Shown here: positions 41,075 through 51,789 of the stretch, piece by piece
Numbering within the stretch: the stretch's first letter is position 1
Layout of the letters: each line of letters starts with the position of its first letter
Assembly (NCBI GenBank): GCA_031771865.1
Contig: JASISA010000027.1
Location: 682,001-746,000, forward strand
Length of the DNA: 64,000 nucleotides
DNA from: Nothophaeocryptopus gaeumannii
Lineage: Eukaryota; Ascomycota; Dothideomycetes; Mycosphaerellales; Mycosphaerellaceae
Direction: 5' to 3'
The notes under the pieces: generated by a model
What the model saw: only the letters and a program-made list of their open reading frames with translations
The model's database searches: none
What the model was told of the DNA's origin: nothing
Program-made: the position numbers and the translations under genes

Positions 41075-43048
41075 TCACTCGTTCGCGCCTTCCCAAAGGC
41101 TGTGGTCGATTAATTGGCAAGCTGGACCTCCACCACCGATCTTGAACTCCTGCAAGTGAGACAGCGAAATCCCATGCGCATGTCCGTGACTTTTCTCCCT
41201 CGCCTCACCCTCACCCTCACCCGTCCTCGTCGCAGGGATACCAGTCTGAGTCGCGCTGCTATCATGTCTGGATTGCGACGACCATTCCGCAGTCGGCAAT
41301 CTCACATTCAAATGAACGCCCGTCTCGGCTTCAACTGTCTTCGCGAATATGGCGACTTGCAATTCCCATCTCCAACGGTTCTTTCGACGTTTCTCAGCAG
41401 AGTCCTCGTCGAGTTTGGTGAGTTCGCTCGTGCAGGCTCGCTCGAGTTCGAGTTCTTCTTTGCGTTGGGCGCGTTTGAGATCTTGGAGTTCGCGTTCTTG
41501 GCGTTGGCAGCGGAGACGCATGCGACGGGATTGTTCGCCTCGTAAGACGTTGATGGCGCTTTCCTGTCGAGAATCCATTTGGTCTCGATTTCGGCGTGCT
41601 TTCTCAAGCTCGGCCAGGTCTTGTTCGGTCACAGTCCGGTTGTGGGCCTCGCCGTTACTGTATGTACCGGCGCAGTATGCTTCCATATGCTTGAGTGCAA
41701 TGGTCGTATCGCGTCGTTCCTTTTCGTGGCTCTCGCGCATGTCTCCTTCGGCTTTAACTTGCTTGTCTTCAGCGTCGGCAATGGCGGTGGCGTGGTGCTC
41801 CAACATGTCTTCCGCAGCGACTTCATGTTGGGCCTTCATGGCGTCTCGTAAGCTCTCATGCTTTGCCTGCAACTCTGCTCGACGCTTGTCAACCCAGGCC
41901 AGGAAACGATCACGCTGCTCTGCCTGACCCGTCCGTAGCAGCCGGTAATCTTCCCTCTCCATCACCTTCTCCAAGTCCTGCTGATCCTTCGGAGACATCT
42001 TGCCATACTTTGAGTCTTCGGATGACGTCCGGCTACGGCTTGATAGTGCAACTGGTCGCCGATTGGGTATTGAGCTCCTTCGAGAGCTGTTCACGGAAGG
42101 TGCAATCGAGATAGCCTCGTCCCATTGCCCAAGCTTGTCCAGCAATGTAGTCTGCTCCTCTTGTGTCATGACATGTTCCACCAGACTGCCAGGTATCGGT
42201 CGACCGCAACAGCTGGGAACGGATCCTTTGCGGCTGTCTGTTGCGGCTTTGATTGTATTCCTTAGGGCCTGTGTACATAGTCGGTGTCCGCAGGGTAGTT
42301 TGTGTATCGCCCGTCTTTGGTTCGACAAGTCCTGTGGACAATGCGGACATCCTTCAGCCAAGGATGCTCGAGATCCGGATCGGTTGAGACGTAGCATACT
42401 CAGCCCTCGTATGCGCCGGAAGTGCTTCTTCGATAGAGATGTATCGGGAGAGGGTGGCTGCGACAGAGGCAGTGAGAATATCGAGTGGGTCGTCAAGGGC
42501 GAGAAGGATATAGAATGTCTGCCATCAGGTACGCCTCTTGACAGAAAAGCATCGTAGTCCTTGAATGACAGCGAGGCCCGCGACCGCCGCTGGTGGCTAT
42601 CCATACGAGCTTGATCCTTAGACATATCGGAGAAGGTTGATGTCAAGCCCGTGGATTGCGACGCTCTTGAATCGATGGACTCGGACCGGCGAGGGAACTC
42701 CGACCAGTATGCTCTGAAAGGCGGTTGCTTTGTTTGATCATGCGCATTCTGGGTTTCTGTATCGACTCCAAGCTCCTTGGCCTCCGTCCTAAGCCTCTCA
42801 TCTAATTGATCTTCGGTCTCTCCATCTCCTATATTGAGCACCTCCAGTAGATAGGACAAATCGTGTCCTAACATTGTCCATCCCTCATGAGCGGGAAGCC
42901 GGACCGCAGGGTATCGATATACGTAGCCGCAGGATGTGTTGTTTGCCCTTGCAGAAGTTGGGAAGTGAGGTGTCCCTTGCACGACTTGTCCTGGCGTCGC
43001 CTTGACAAATCCGCCAGCGCCGCGAATCGATGTTTCACCAAATGACAC
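41075..43048 (-). CDS. RING-like zinc-binding protein with long coiled coil
   Basis: A single exon encodes 657 residues. A Ser-rich N-terminal half leads to a Cys/His cluster: CPHCPQDLSNQRRAIHKLPC, GHRLC, and CCGRPIP (about residues 240-295), which resembles a degenerate RING of fungal IBR/RING proteins. From about 375 to 580 the sequence is charged coiled coil (KDQQDLEKVMEREDYRLLR, RKEELELERACTSELTKLDE). An E3 ubiquitin ligase-like role is possible from the Cys pattern but not shown. The Met at about residue 59 (MLGHDLSYLLEVLNIGDGE) could be the true start. Confidence 0.78.
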   Translation of the reverse strand: MSFGETSIRGAGGFVKATPGQVVQGTPHFPTSARANNTSCGYVYRYPAVRLPAHEGWTMLGHDLSYLLEVLNIGDGETEDQLDERLRTEAKELGVDTETQNAHDQTKQPPFRAYWSEFPRRSESIDSRASQSTGLTSTFSDMSKDQARMDSHQRRSRASLSFKDYDAFLSRGVPDGRHSISFSPLTTHSIFSLPLSQPPSPDTSLSKKHFRRIRGLSMLRLNRSGSRASLAEGCPHCPQDLSNQRRAIHKLPCGHRLCTQALRNTIKAATDSRKGSVPSCCGRPIPGSLVEHVMTQEEQTTLLDKLGQWDEAISIAPSVNSSRRSSIPNRRPVALSSRSRTSSEDSKYGKMSPKDQQDLEKVMEREDYRLLRTGQAEQRDRFLAWVDKRRAELQAKHESLRDAMKAQHEVAAEDMLEHHATAIADAEDKQVKAEGDMRESHEKERRDTTIALKHMEAYCAGTYSNGEAHNRTVTEQDLAELEKARRNRDQMDSRQESAINVLRGEQSRRMRLRCQRQERELQDLKRAQRKEELELERACTSELTKLDEDSAEKRRKNRWRWELQVAIFAKTVEAETGVHLNVRLPTAEWSSQSRHDSSATQTGIPATRTGEGEGEAREKSHGHAHGISLSHLQEFKIGGGGPACQLIDHSLWEGANE

Positions 43049-45622
43049 CGAGACGCGAGCAGGGCAGCAGTGCTACACTCGCCAGCACCGTCTTTCGCAG
43101 CACAGCGTCGGTTGGAGAAAGGAGGCCAGCAGCACGGCACACGGCTTGCGCGCGCACGGCAGGATATACGCTTCGTATTGAGGAGTTGTGTGGGGTCCGT
43201 GTGTAATGAGTGGAAAGGGCTGTGAGACCGCAGACCGTCCCTCGCTGTAGACGGTACTTTGCGTTGCGTTTGGTCTGAGGATGAGGATGAGGATGGGATC
43301 GTCGTGGAAGGGGTCAACGTTAGGGAGGAGCAGAAATCGTCACTGCAAGATTCCGCACCAGGATTGTGACCGGACGATCTACCGCTGTATCAAACTCCCT
43401 CCGCACCCTTTCCGACCACCTCCCGCCAAACAGAGCCCACACAGACACACAAAACACAGAACTCTCTTTTGCAAAGGTGCGGCCATCCGGCGTCTGTGCC
43501 GCCCGGGAGGATCGCTGCCGCTGGATCGATGAACTCTCACAAACGCAACTTGAAGCACGCTCGTCTATTTTGTGCCGAAGAGGAATGGACCCTCCTATGC
43601 CTCCTCGTTGATGAGTTCTGGGTGTCAGAAGCAACATCAGAACTTCCAAAAGCACGGGCAGGACACACTCCAAGACCTGTGTGTTCTGTGTGTACTTTCC
43701 AGCCGCGACGCCGAGCGGTGTGACGCCTCCATCGAGCCTCGTCTTCGAAAGCTTCGTCACCGCCGCCATCCTGGACGCCTCCAAATTTATCTCACCGCGA
43801 CGCGGCTAGGCTTTCACCTCGACCCAGGCCTACCCTACCCTACCCTACTCGCTGACGATGACATGACCATAACCCCTCAAGACTTGGAGACGCGCATATG
43901 CGGCGTCGCAAGCGCCTTCACGACCTCTTTCGGGCAAGTACCACTAGACATCGCATCCGGTACGCCATCGCGCAAGGTACCAGCGCGTCACCAGAACGAT
44001 CAAACAGCTACTTGACGATCTACATCAACTTTGATACAGTAGCCATCATCTGATTGTTTGTGTACGTTTGTTTCCGTTTAGGCTCAACTTCCAAACTCCG
44101 CCTTGACATCAAACGCCGCCTTGCGCCGCCCAGGGCAAGCTCTTGCCTCTGCACTGATCAACAACAGGGAAGGAGCCGACATCACACGAAACAAACATCA
44201 TCGCACTGCATACCGTCCACTCCCCTCTTGCGGCGCATCTGACGAGAAATAGTACTGGCCAAGGGTACTCCAACTTTACAGCAGCAACACAACTTCCACA
44301 GTCAAGCCGATTGGCGCTGCCGCTTGACTTCCACCATTTGACGCCATTCAGCGACAGCTTGTCCGCATAAGGTTTCTGCGTTTGCCTTGGAGTGCAAAAT
44401 TCTTTTGGTTAGACCCGAGCTACCAGAATGCCTAATGAGCCTTGCGCTTGTTGGATGCAGGTCATCGACTATCTGCTATAGGCTGAATGCGCTGTGGATA
44501 CTTACGCAAAAGGTATCTAGTTCTGCTAGTGTCTTTCTTTCGGGACCGGATGGTCAAAGACATGTTTGTGCTTGGCCAGGTATTCGCGGTTTTGGAGGCT
44601 GGCTTGCGCAATGAACACCGTTGCGTGAAGAACACCGGTCGCGGCTGATGTAAAGTACTCTTGATCAGATCAAGAATACAACTATGAACTGCGAGGCATC
44701 TTGCTGGCGTGACTGATCGGATTCAAGATACGGGAGCGCCTACTGAGCCACATCGGCAGCCCAGTAAGTGCATCTCGAAGACTTTCGTACACTGATATGT
44801 CGTGAGTTCGCACCTTGTTTGACAGGATCCGCCCGGAAGTTTGCCTGGAACCGGTAATGATCAGCTAGATTACACAAGCTGTTCAGGTCACATTCGTCTT
44901 GGAGACATCTATCTCTACGAAGCGGTCAATCACGAGCTGTAAGAGGGAGACGCCTTGAACGAGGAATTCCCTCGAACGAAGCCAAACAGCTGATTCACAA
45001 CCACCACTTGCCGTCCCGCTAGTCGCCCATTTGACTGATTGGTGCTTTAATAGTCATACGAAGTCAAGATCCACGGAACACTCATTGACATCTCTGCTTT
45101 CGACATGGAATTGATCTGCGAAGAGGATGTCCATGTCTTGAACATTCAATCAAGACTAGTGATCGAGTCAAAAGCCTAGGTTAGATAACATAAGTTCTCG
45201 CGCGGGTGAGTCTCGAAATCATCATTGTTCTGCAATATGCATTACTCTGCACAGACAATACTCCTTTAGTTCACTGACCGAACTTGATTTTGCATGGAAC
45301 ATACCATTATGTACTCCTTGGAGGGCACACAAGCTATCTGCTCCTCTTCTTTTACTTCAACTCTGTCTCCCTTCGATCTCTAATCAAATAGATTCGCCAG
45401 TGACCCTGAACCGTAACGAATCTGCTTGGCGATGTGTCAGTCAACATCGTGATCGAAAGCTATCTCGGTTACGATCTTTGAAACTGATCTATCTTCTCGT
45501 CTGATTCTTGGGATGCTTTCATTGTCCGAATCTAGACCGACTCGCTCAAGATATCTTTGAATCCGCTCCGCTCGCTTCTCAGTCTATTCCCTTCCCTCCC
45601 GAAGTTTTGGGAGTCTTTTATC
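43049..45622. other. Long gene-poor stretch
   Basis: About 2.6 kb without a supportable gene. A plus frame at 43572-44015 contains MTITPQDLETRICGVASAFT, which might be an exon, but no partner exon is clear. A short CCCTA microsatellite lies at 43829-43848. An 8-base palindromic stem (TCTTGATC-A-GATCAAGA) lies near 44660. Confidence 0.4.
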
Positions 45623-46906
45623 CTACTTCGGATGACTATTCTCCTTCTTCAACCACGTCCCTTCAAGCCCTTGGATCTCACGACTGATCTTCCCATCCTC
45701 GTTGCCCGCACCGTCTCCAATCCAAACTCCATCCTTCCCCACCGCATCTCCCAATTCCCCTCGGCAAGTCGGACAAAACCACATCCTCCTCCCCCCTTCA
45801 TCCCATCCATTTCCTTCATCTTCAGCCAGCCTGTCTGGCCTCCTCTTCAACCCAACACAAACCAAGTGATACCAGGAACCTCCTGGGTTTAGGCCTGCTT
45901 CTTCTGCTGCGGCGCGGGAGGTGCCTGTGGAGCAGAGTCCGCCACTGCATTGGATCATTTCTCGACGACGGGTTGTTGTTCCCATACAACCAGCAATACA
46001 CAATCCTGTCAACGACTCCTCTTCCTCGTCGCCGTCACCTTTCCCGCTTTTCTCTACCATGTCTGCTCCCGTGCTTTGTTTTCCCTCTCTTTCTTCTGGT
46101 CCTTCCTCCTCCTCCTCCTCCTCCTCCTCCTCCTCATCCTCAGCAGAGATTCTGGACTTCGAAACCCTTCCTCGTCCCTTCCGAACCCCTCCCCTTCTTC
46201 CCCCTTTCTTTTTGCCTGACGCTCCTAGAGGTGTGTACTCCTCATCCTCACTCTGTCCGTCTGCACCACCTCTCGACTTGCGTTTGTTTTTCTTCTTCTT
46301 CTTGCTCGAAGCTGTGTCAGGCGTGTTCTTGCTAGAAGGCGTGGCGCGTTTGCGGCCACGAGAGGGGGTGTATGTGTCTTCTGGATCGGCGAGGGAGACG
46401 CGCTTTTTTGTGGTGGAGGACTTTCTGGTTGAGGTAAGGGTGGGTGTGCTTGGTGGTGGGAGGGGATTGAAGAGAGGGTTGGTGTTGGTATTGGTATTGG
46501 TTGTTGGGGCGGTGGTGGTGTTGCTGACATAGGCAGGTTGGAGAGAAGGCTGAGGGGAAAGTTGGAAGGCGGTGTTGTCGAAAGTAGGTTGGAAGGTAGG
46601 CTGACTAGGGAGTCGCATGGCGCTGTTATCCAAGACGGGTTGAAAAGCCGGTTGAGTGGGAACTTGGGTGGTGCTGTTACCGTGAGTGATGCTGTCGTCT
46701 ACTGCGAGTGACAAGTTTTCCTCGACTGCGAACGTCATCTCGTTATCAAGTCCCGGGTTGTTATCGAACGTCGTATCGTCGAAGGTCGTATTGGCTTGGG
46801 GAGCAGCTTGGCCATTGGGGTTGAGATCCGATTGATCGGGACCGCCAAAGACTGTTCGACCTGCTGGGTCGGTAGGCGCGTTGGTTGAAAGGTAATGTCG
46901 TCTCAT
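45623..46906 (-). CDS. PHD-finger protein with poly-Glu tract
   Basis: A single exon encodes 427 residues. The N-terminal third contains three imperfect copies of a QPxFQPxxDNxA unit. A basic, AT-hook-like region (RKSRGGADGQSE, KGGRRGGVRKGRGR) precedes a run of 14 Glu with one Asp near residue 260. The C-terminal PHD finger runs C-IAGC, MIQCSGGLC, SWYHLVC and WFCPTC (about residues 300-385), a C4HC3 pattern that reads histone H3 tails. A nuclear chromatin role is expected. The large basic and acidic blocks are typical of fungal PHD proteins of low conservation. Confidence 0.82.
   Translation of the reverse strand: MRRHYLSTNAPTDPAGRTVFGGPDQSDLNPNGQAAPQANTTFDDTTFDNNPGLDNEMTFAVEENLSLAVDDSITHGNSTTQVPTQPAFQPVLDNSAMRLPSQPTFQPTFDNTAFQLSPQPSLQPAYVSNTTTAPTTNTNTNTNPLFNPLPPPSTPTLTSTRKSSTTKKRVSLADPEDTYTPSRGRKRATPSSKNTPDTASSKKKKKNKRKSRGGADGQSEDEEYTPLGASGKKKGGRRGGVRKGRGRVSKSRISAEDEEEEEEEEEEEGPEEREGKQSTGADMVEKSGKGDGDEEEESLTGLCIAGCMGTTTRRREMIQCSGGLCSTGTSRAAAEEAGLNPGGSWYHLVCVGLKRRPDRLAEDEGNGWDEGGRRMWFCPTCRGELGDAVGKDGVWIGDGAGNEDGKISREIQGLEGTWLKKENSHPK
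46105..46135 (+). repeat. CCT trinucleotide microsatellite inside the PHD gene
   Basis: About ten CCT units on the plus strand encode part of the poly-Glu tract on the minus strand. Length polymorphism between strains would change the acidic run without shifting frame. Confidence 0.8.
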
Positions 46907-47199
46907 GATGAGTGTGATTTTCGGAGATCGGCTCAGCTAAGGTGTGGGTTGGGTTGGACTGTCTGTGAGACACAGTTGACAAGAATTTACAGCCGGCGGA
47001 GGATAAGTTTTTGTGATGAGGAAGCTTCTGAATGTGACTTTCAGCAGTGAGCAAATAGTCTTTGAGCGCATATGATGGGATGGATGATTCTCTCACCTTC
47101 TGCGCGCTTTCATGTGATTGATCGAATGCGGAAGCCGCTATGCTGGCAAAAGCACAGACCGCCACTCACATGCGCTGTCTCTGATCGAGCGCTCTTTTT

Positions 47200-48291
47200 T
47201 CACTCAATATTCTCCTCTTCACTATCCGGTATAACCTCCCTCTTCATCCTCTTCGAAGGCACAGGCTTCTCCCTCTTCTTCAGTATCTGCTCCGCCGTCT
47301 CACCCTTTCCCATCTTCTCCTCCTGCAGCATCTGTCCCTGAAAAATAAACTCCGCGTCCCCATCTCCAGCAAGCTGCATCTTCACCAGTCGACCCAACAT
47401 GCTTCTTCTCACCAAATGCTGGACCTTCCTACCCTCTTCCGACTCAGACGGCAGAGCGCCCACAATCTCGTAGACGCGAGTTTTGATGCCTGCGACTAGG
47501 CGAGGTCGAAGAGGGAGGAGGGTAATTCGCGTTCCCCCTGGAAGCCGCACACGCTTGGTGCTCAACTTCTTCAACGGCGCAGGTAGCGAGTCCACGATGT
47601 CGTGGTTTGCCGAATACATGCCCCAATCCACATCATCTGGCTGACAAGCCATCATTTCTTGCACAGTCTCCCTCTCGGTGCTCTCAAAGCCACCACTCTT
47701 ATTCTTGATCTCTTTGAGCCAGACCTCCCAGTACTCCAGCATCATCTCAACAACCTCGTCCTGGCTCACAGCTGGTCTCGTCCAAGCGGGTCCCAGATCT
47801 GGATCGATGGATCGAAAGATTCGCATCACAAAAACCTGTGCGAAGACTTTCGGAAGCTCGCCGCGCGTCTTGAAGAATCGATCGTGCTCGCCTAGGTCAC
47901 CATCGTATTTGAGTGAGGTCGGTGCGTTGCGAAGCAGATATTGGCGCCACTCGAGGATGAAGCTGATGTATACCTGGAGATCTCTCTGGCCTTGAGGAAT
48001 TTGATTGATTGCGTCTTGGCAGGGGCATGGTGGGGTTCGAAGAGTGAGATGGAAGGGACAGCCTGGGGCGGCGGCGGTGGAGAGGGTGGCGAGGAGGGCT
48101 TTGGTGGGCTCGTCGAAGTTGGTTAGGTAGGTCGAGTCGTATTCGACTGGTGATGGGAGGGCGAGGGTAATAGGCATCTTGATCGTGGTGGTGGGTATGA
48201 GCAGGTTGGTGAAGTTCTGCTCGCTCGTGGTCGACGTGAAGTTTTGGTTCCGTTCGTTGTGGTTGTTTGCTGTGCCAAGAACTGCTTGCAT
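47200..48291 (-). CDS. Protein of unknown function, 325-363 residues
   Basis: A single open frame. The Met at 48177 (MPITLALPSPVEYDS) looks the better start, giving 325 residues. Folded-looking blocks include QVYISFILEWRQYLLRNAPT, FKTRGELPKVFAQVFVMRIF and MMLEYWEVWLKEIKN; the C-terminus is basic (PSKRMKREVIPDSEEENIE), resembling a nuclear localisation signal. A CPCQ motif lies near residue 50. No domain is recognised. Confidence 0.65.
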   Translation of the reverse strand: MQAVLGTANNHNERNQNFTSTTSEQNFTNLLIPTTTIKMPITLALPSPVEYDSTYLTNFDEPTKALLATLSTAAAPGCPFHLTLRTPPCPCQDAINQIPQGQRDLQVYISFILEWRQYLLRNAPTSLKYDGDLGEHDRFFKTRGELPKVFAQVFVMRIFRSIDPDLGPAWTRPAVSQDEVVEMMLEYWEVWLKEIKNKSGGFESTERETVQEMMACQPDDVDWGMYSANHDIVDSLPAPLKKLSTKRVRLPGGTRITLLPLRPRLVAGIKTRVYEIVGALPSESEEGRKVQHLVRRSMLGRLVKMQLAGDGDAEFIFQGQMLQEEKMGKGETAEQILKKREKPVPSKRMKREVIPDSEEENIE

Positions 48292-48331
48292 TCACTCACG
48301 CTGAGGGTCGATCTTCCATGGTCAGCATGTC

Positions 48332-49680
48332 TCAACTGTTCAACCACTCGTCTTCCAACAGCTGCTTTGCAGTGAGTCGGTCCTCTCGTCTCCACCTCAA
48401 CATCTTGCGGATGAAGTTGCAGAATACCTGTTTATTCTTGCCAAGATACTTCTCGGAAGCTTCCAGGCTGTGAGTAGGCTCCTGGACGACAGTAGCGCCC
48501 TGCAGAGGTCCCGAAGCTTTGAAGTATTTACCCGCGAGGTTTGATCGATCGAGGAAATCTGCAGGAGGAGTTCCGAGGTACTTCAACATTTGCTCGAGCT
48601 GAGAGGCAGTCGAACGCTCTCGTTGCTCGTCGACGACTGGGAAGAGATGATCATCCTGAGACAAATGCCATGCCTACGAACAGCAAAATGTCAGCTCAAC
48701 TGGCAAGACGACAGAAGTCATAACCCAGAATGGTTTACCATGACCCCAAGATTCCATATATCAGCGCTGTAAGTCCATGGGATCCCAAGGGTGACTTCAG
48801 GAGCTCGATATTGCTCCGGCTGAATCATGTCAGTGTAACAATCCAGTCCACCTCTAGCCTCTCCAAAATCACAGAGCACAGGTCTTCCGGGCTTCATATC
48901 CATCCTCAAACCTTGAGACTCGTAAATTGTGTAGGCCCCAATTGTCTGGCGTGCAGAGGGCTCAGCGATTGCATCCTCTTCGAATCTTTTGAGGATGTTG
49001 TCGTCGCCGATCTGGAGATGGAAGTTGCGAGCCTGGAGATCTATTTCATGGTCAGGAGGTGATACGAGGTATTGTATTGGTTTGAGTACGGCAACGAACC
49101 AGCATGGACCATCTTCGCCTCGGTACGGAGGTAGTCCAGAGCGAGCAGCGCGTGCAGCAGCACCTGTCTCAAAAGCGGTTCGGGCAGAGTGGGTGCCGGG
49201 TCCGCAAGCAGATGGCGGAATGTTTTGGTGCTCATTCCCGTCGGTTCGTGGACAAGACAGGTGTATTCAGCTCCTGATCTCGGGATGGTGAAAGAATCCA
49301 GCATGTCTCGCATGAGGAGGGCTCCGACGTGCTCTGTTATGAGATCTTTCATGAAGCGGAACGCCTCGCGCTCTTGATTTGGTATGTCGCCGTCCTGTTC
49401 GCAAATGTTCAAGGCGACATACTTGTGTGCACTGTGCCGTCTGTCAATCCGATTCTCTTCTTGTGCAGGATGGATGTCTCCGTACCTCAAATCTCGGCCC
49501 AACCAGACAGTCGAATGTGCACCATACCCAAGCTTTCCAAGAACCCAATACCGCTCTTCGAATACCTCGCCAATCCGGACGGAACAGAATGTATTCGGCT
49601 TAAACTATTCCCAATTCTCTTCCTCGAATCTCTCTCCGTCGGAGATAACATTGAAGCCGCTGGAGGGAAACGGTCTTGCA
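48332..49680 (-). pseudogene. SRPK-like kinase, inactivated
   Basis: Reading from about 49680, the SRPK N-lobe is recognisable: FKPNTFCSVRIGEVFEERYW, then LGKLGYGAHSTVW. It is preceded in frame by EEENWE and a TAG at 49605-49607, and no start codon exists upstream of it in that frame. The VALK lysine is Asn (HKYVALNIC). Exons 49100 and up, 49040-48739 and 48673-48332 (introns 49041-49099 and 48674-48738) splice to HADLQARNFHLQ, LCDFGEARGG and QPEQYRAPEV, then a C-lobe ending LLEDEWLNS. A stop, a lost start and loss of the ATP-binding Lys together mean a dead kinase gene or pseudokinase remnant. Confidence 0.8.
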
Positions 49681-49734
49681 GGTTCCGCTCTCCGTGTGAA
49701 GAATTCATTCGTTCAATCAGGGCTCTTACCAATT

Positions 49735-50229
49735 GTTAAGGCCAAATTCGGATGCCGGCTTGAGTGATGGAATGAAGAAGTAGTTGCTCTCGAACAGGTC
49801 CTGGGCCGAAGCAATGAAGCAGCAAGTCGTCTTGAAGTCAAAGCCATCGATGCCCTTATCTAGGCCAGCACTGGCGATGACAGACGCGGAGTGTTATTAC
49901 GGACAGTCGTCCAACGGCGAAAATCTGATGATTGATGTTTGTCGATGCAGCTGGTTGAGTCAAAGGTGCAGGCTAGCACAGGCAGCGGACTTCGCTTCGG
50001 CTTCGGCTTCGCGTTCCAAGCAGCCCGAGCGATGAAGTGAAGAAGTTATCTAGTAAGGAGAGTCGAAAGGTAAGCAGCACAAGGTCCTAATCAATTGCTT
50101 TTTGCGACTAGCCGACCGCTCGACCAGAGTATCTCGCGCGGAATCCCAGCAGTCTCATGGACAATTCTAGACCCACGCAGCATGCCTATGATTTCCATCT
50201 CGTCTCATTCCTTGCCCACTCATCATTCG
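49735..50229. other. Intergenic stretch with a possible gene-tail relic
   Basis: On the minus strand, 49910-49735 reads ASAGLDKGIDGFDFKTTCCF, then SNYFFIPSLKPASEFGLNNW ending at a TAA, preceded in frame by two TAA codons. It looks like the C-terminal end of a lost gene, but it is too short to name. A GCTTCG-type triplet repeat lies near 49995. Confidence 0.35.
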
Positions 50230-51516
50230 TTATATGTATCCTTGAAGCACAGCTGCCTCAGCATTCAAAATACTGCTTCCCGCCGCTCCAATGACAGTGT
50301 TGTGACTCAACGCCACGAACTTGATATCAAAAATTCCACTCTCGTCCTCCCTTACTCTGCCTACACTCACCGCGTACCCTCTCTCCAGCTCGCGATCCAA
50401 TCTTGGTTGAGGTCGATCCGGTTGATCATCGTCAAACACTTTGATAGCCTGGGAAGGAGCAGACGGGCAACCAAGTTTCTGTGCATCCGAGACGTACTCG
50501 CGGAGAGCAGTCTTGACTTCCTCAGCCGAAGGTGGTGGTTGCCGAGAGAACTTCAGTGAGACACAGGCTGTATGGCCATCCAGGACTGGCACTCTGTTGC
50601 AAGCAGCTGAGATGCGAAGGTCTGACTGCTCCAAGAACTCCGTCTTCGGCTCATTGATCCCTCCCAAAATCTTCCTCGCCTCCGTCTCAAGCTTATCCTC
50701 TTCCCCGCTGATAAATGGAACAACATTATCTACAATGTCCATCGAGCTCACACCTGGATACCCCGCTCCCGAGACGGCTTGCAGGGTTACGACGGAGACG
50801 GTGTTGATGGGACCGAATTTGGCTTGCAGGGCGGCGAAAGGGATGACAATTCCAATGACGGCGCAGTTGGAGTTGCAGACTAAGAAACCCTTCTGAAGTC
50901 CGAAGTTCTGTCGTTGGTGAGGGATGAGGGAGAGATGCGGTAGGTTGACTGTAGGGACGACGAGAGGGACGAGAGGGTTACGGCGGTAATTCTTGGCGTT
51001 GGAGAAGGTCGGGATGTTGGTTTTTAGGAAGGCCATCTCTGGGAGCAAGATGGTCAGCTCGCTCAAGAATGTGTTGCCTTGTCATGTGGGTGGTAGGACG
51101 TACCTGTCTCCTCCGCAACATCGCTATCCAACCCGGAAAACACAATGTCCACCTCATCCTTGAACTCCTCTGGCGTACAGTTCTTCACCATCAAATTGCC
51201 CAGCTCTTTCGACATGGGTGTCGATTGTTTCCATTTAACGGCATCTTTGTACTTCTTGCCGGCGCTTTTTGGTGAGGCACCGACGGCGGTGAGTTTGAAG
51301 TGAGGGTGGAGGGCGAGGAGGAGGATGAATCGTTGGCCTACGCTGCCTGTTGCGCCGAGAACTCCTAGAAGACGTGAATGTCAGTATGTTCGTTCAGTAA
51401 TAGACTTATGCTATATGCATGGCTGAACATATGTCGTGTGATGTCGTTGGAGGAGGGACTCACTAACCGCACCGCTTGGCTGGGAAGTTGGAGGTCCCGC
51501 TGGTATTGTCGACCAT
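50230..51516 (-). CDS. HOM2: Aspartate-semialdehyde dehydrogenase
   Basis: Three exons (51516-51468, 51364-51104, 51038-50230; introns 51365-51467 and 51039-51103) give 372 residues starting [18 protein letters not shown]. The NADP loop [13 protein letters not shown] is formed across the first splice, which confirms it. The active-site Cys lies in [11 protein letters not shown] (about residue 162), and [20 protein letters not shown] is diagnostic of the fungal and archaeal-type enzyme. ASADH reduces aspartyl phosphate to the semialdehyde, leading to threonine, methionine and isoleucine; it is cytosolic. The gene is intact and is transcribed divergently from the SANT gene at 51790. Confidence 0.95.
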
Positions 51517-51789
51517 TCTGACTTCTCTCGCGTGTCCTTGCTCGTGGATCTGGTGTTTGGAAGTTTCCATCAGAGGAAGCGAGTCAGGGGAACATCAGAA
51601 GTGAGGCATTGGAAGTGACTCTCTTGTGTCGGGAAGATGTCGGAGAATTATTTTCGGACCCTGTCGAATGACGGAACGCGTCGCGGCTGCTGCTTTCATC
51701 CATGCAGAGCCATCCTCCCACAACTTCCAACAACTCACAAAGGAGTCCATCGGCAGGAAAGAGACCGGTATGCATTTGCATACAGCGAG

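Noticed and set aside
41349..41927. Plus-strand frame of 192 codons opposite the RING-like coiled-coil gene
   Set aside because: Ser/Arg-rich antisense shadow without domains; the minus frame has a Cys/His cluster and coiled coil.
43829..43848. CCCTA repeats that resemble a telomere sequence
   Set aside because: The period is five, not six (CCCTAA), only three to four units are present, and they lie in ordinary DNA between genes; treated as a microsatellite.
45921..46532. Plus-strand frame of 203 codons opposite the PHD gene
   Set aside because: It is a low-complexity Ser/Leu/Val shadow of the Glu/Lys/Thr-rich PHD gene on the minus strand.
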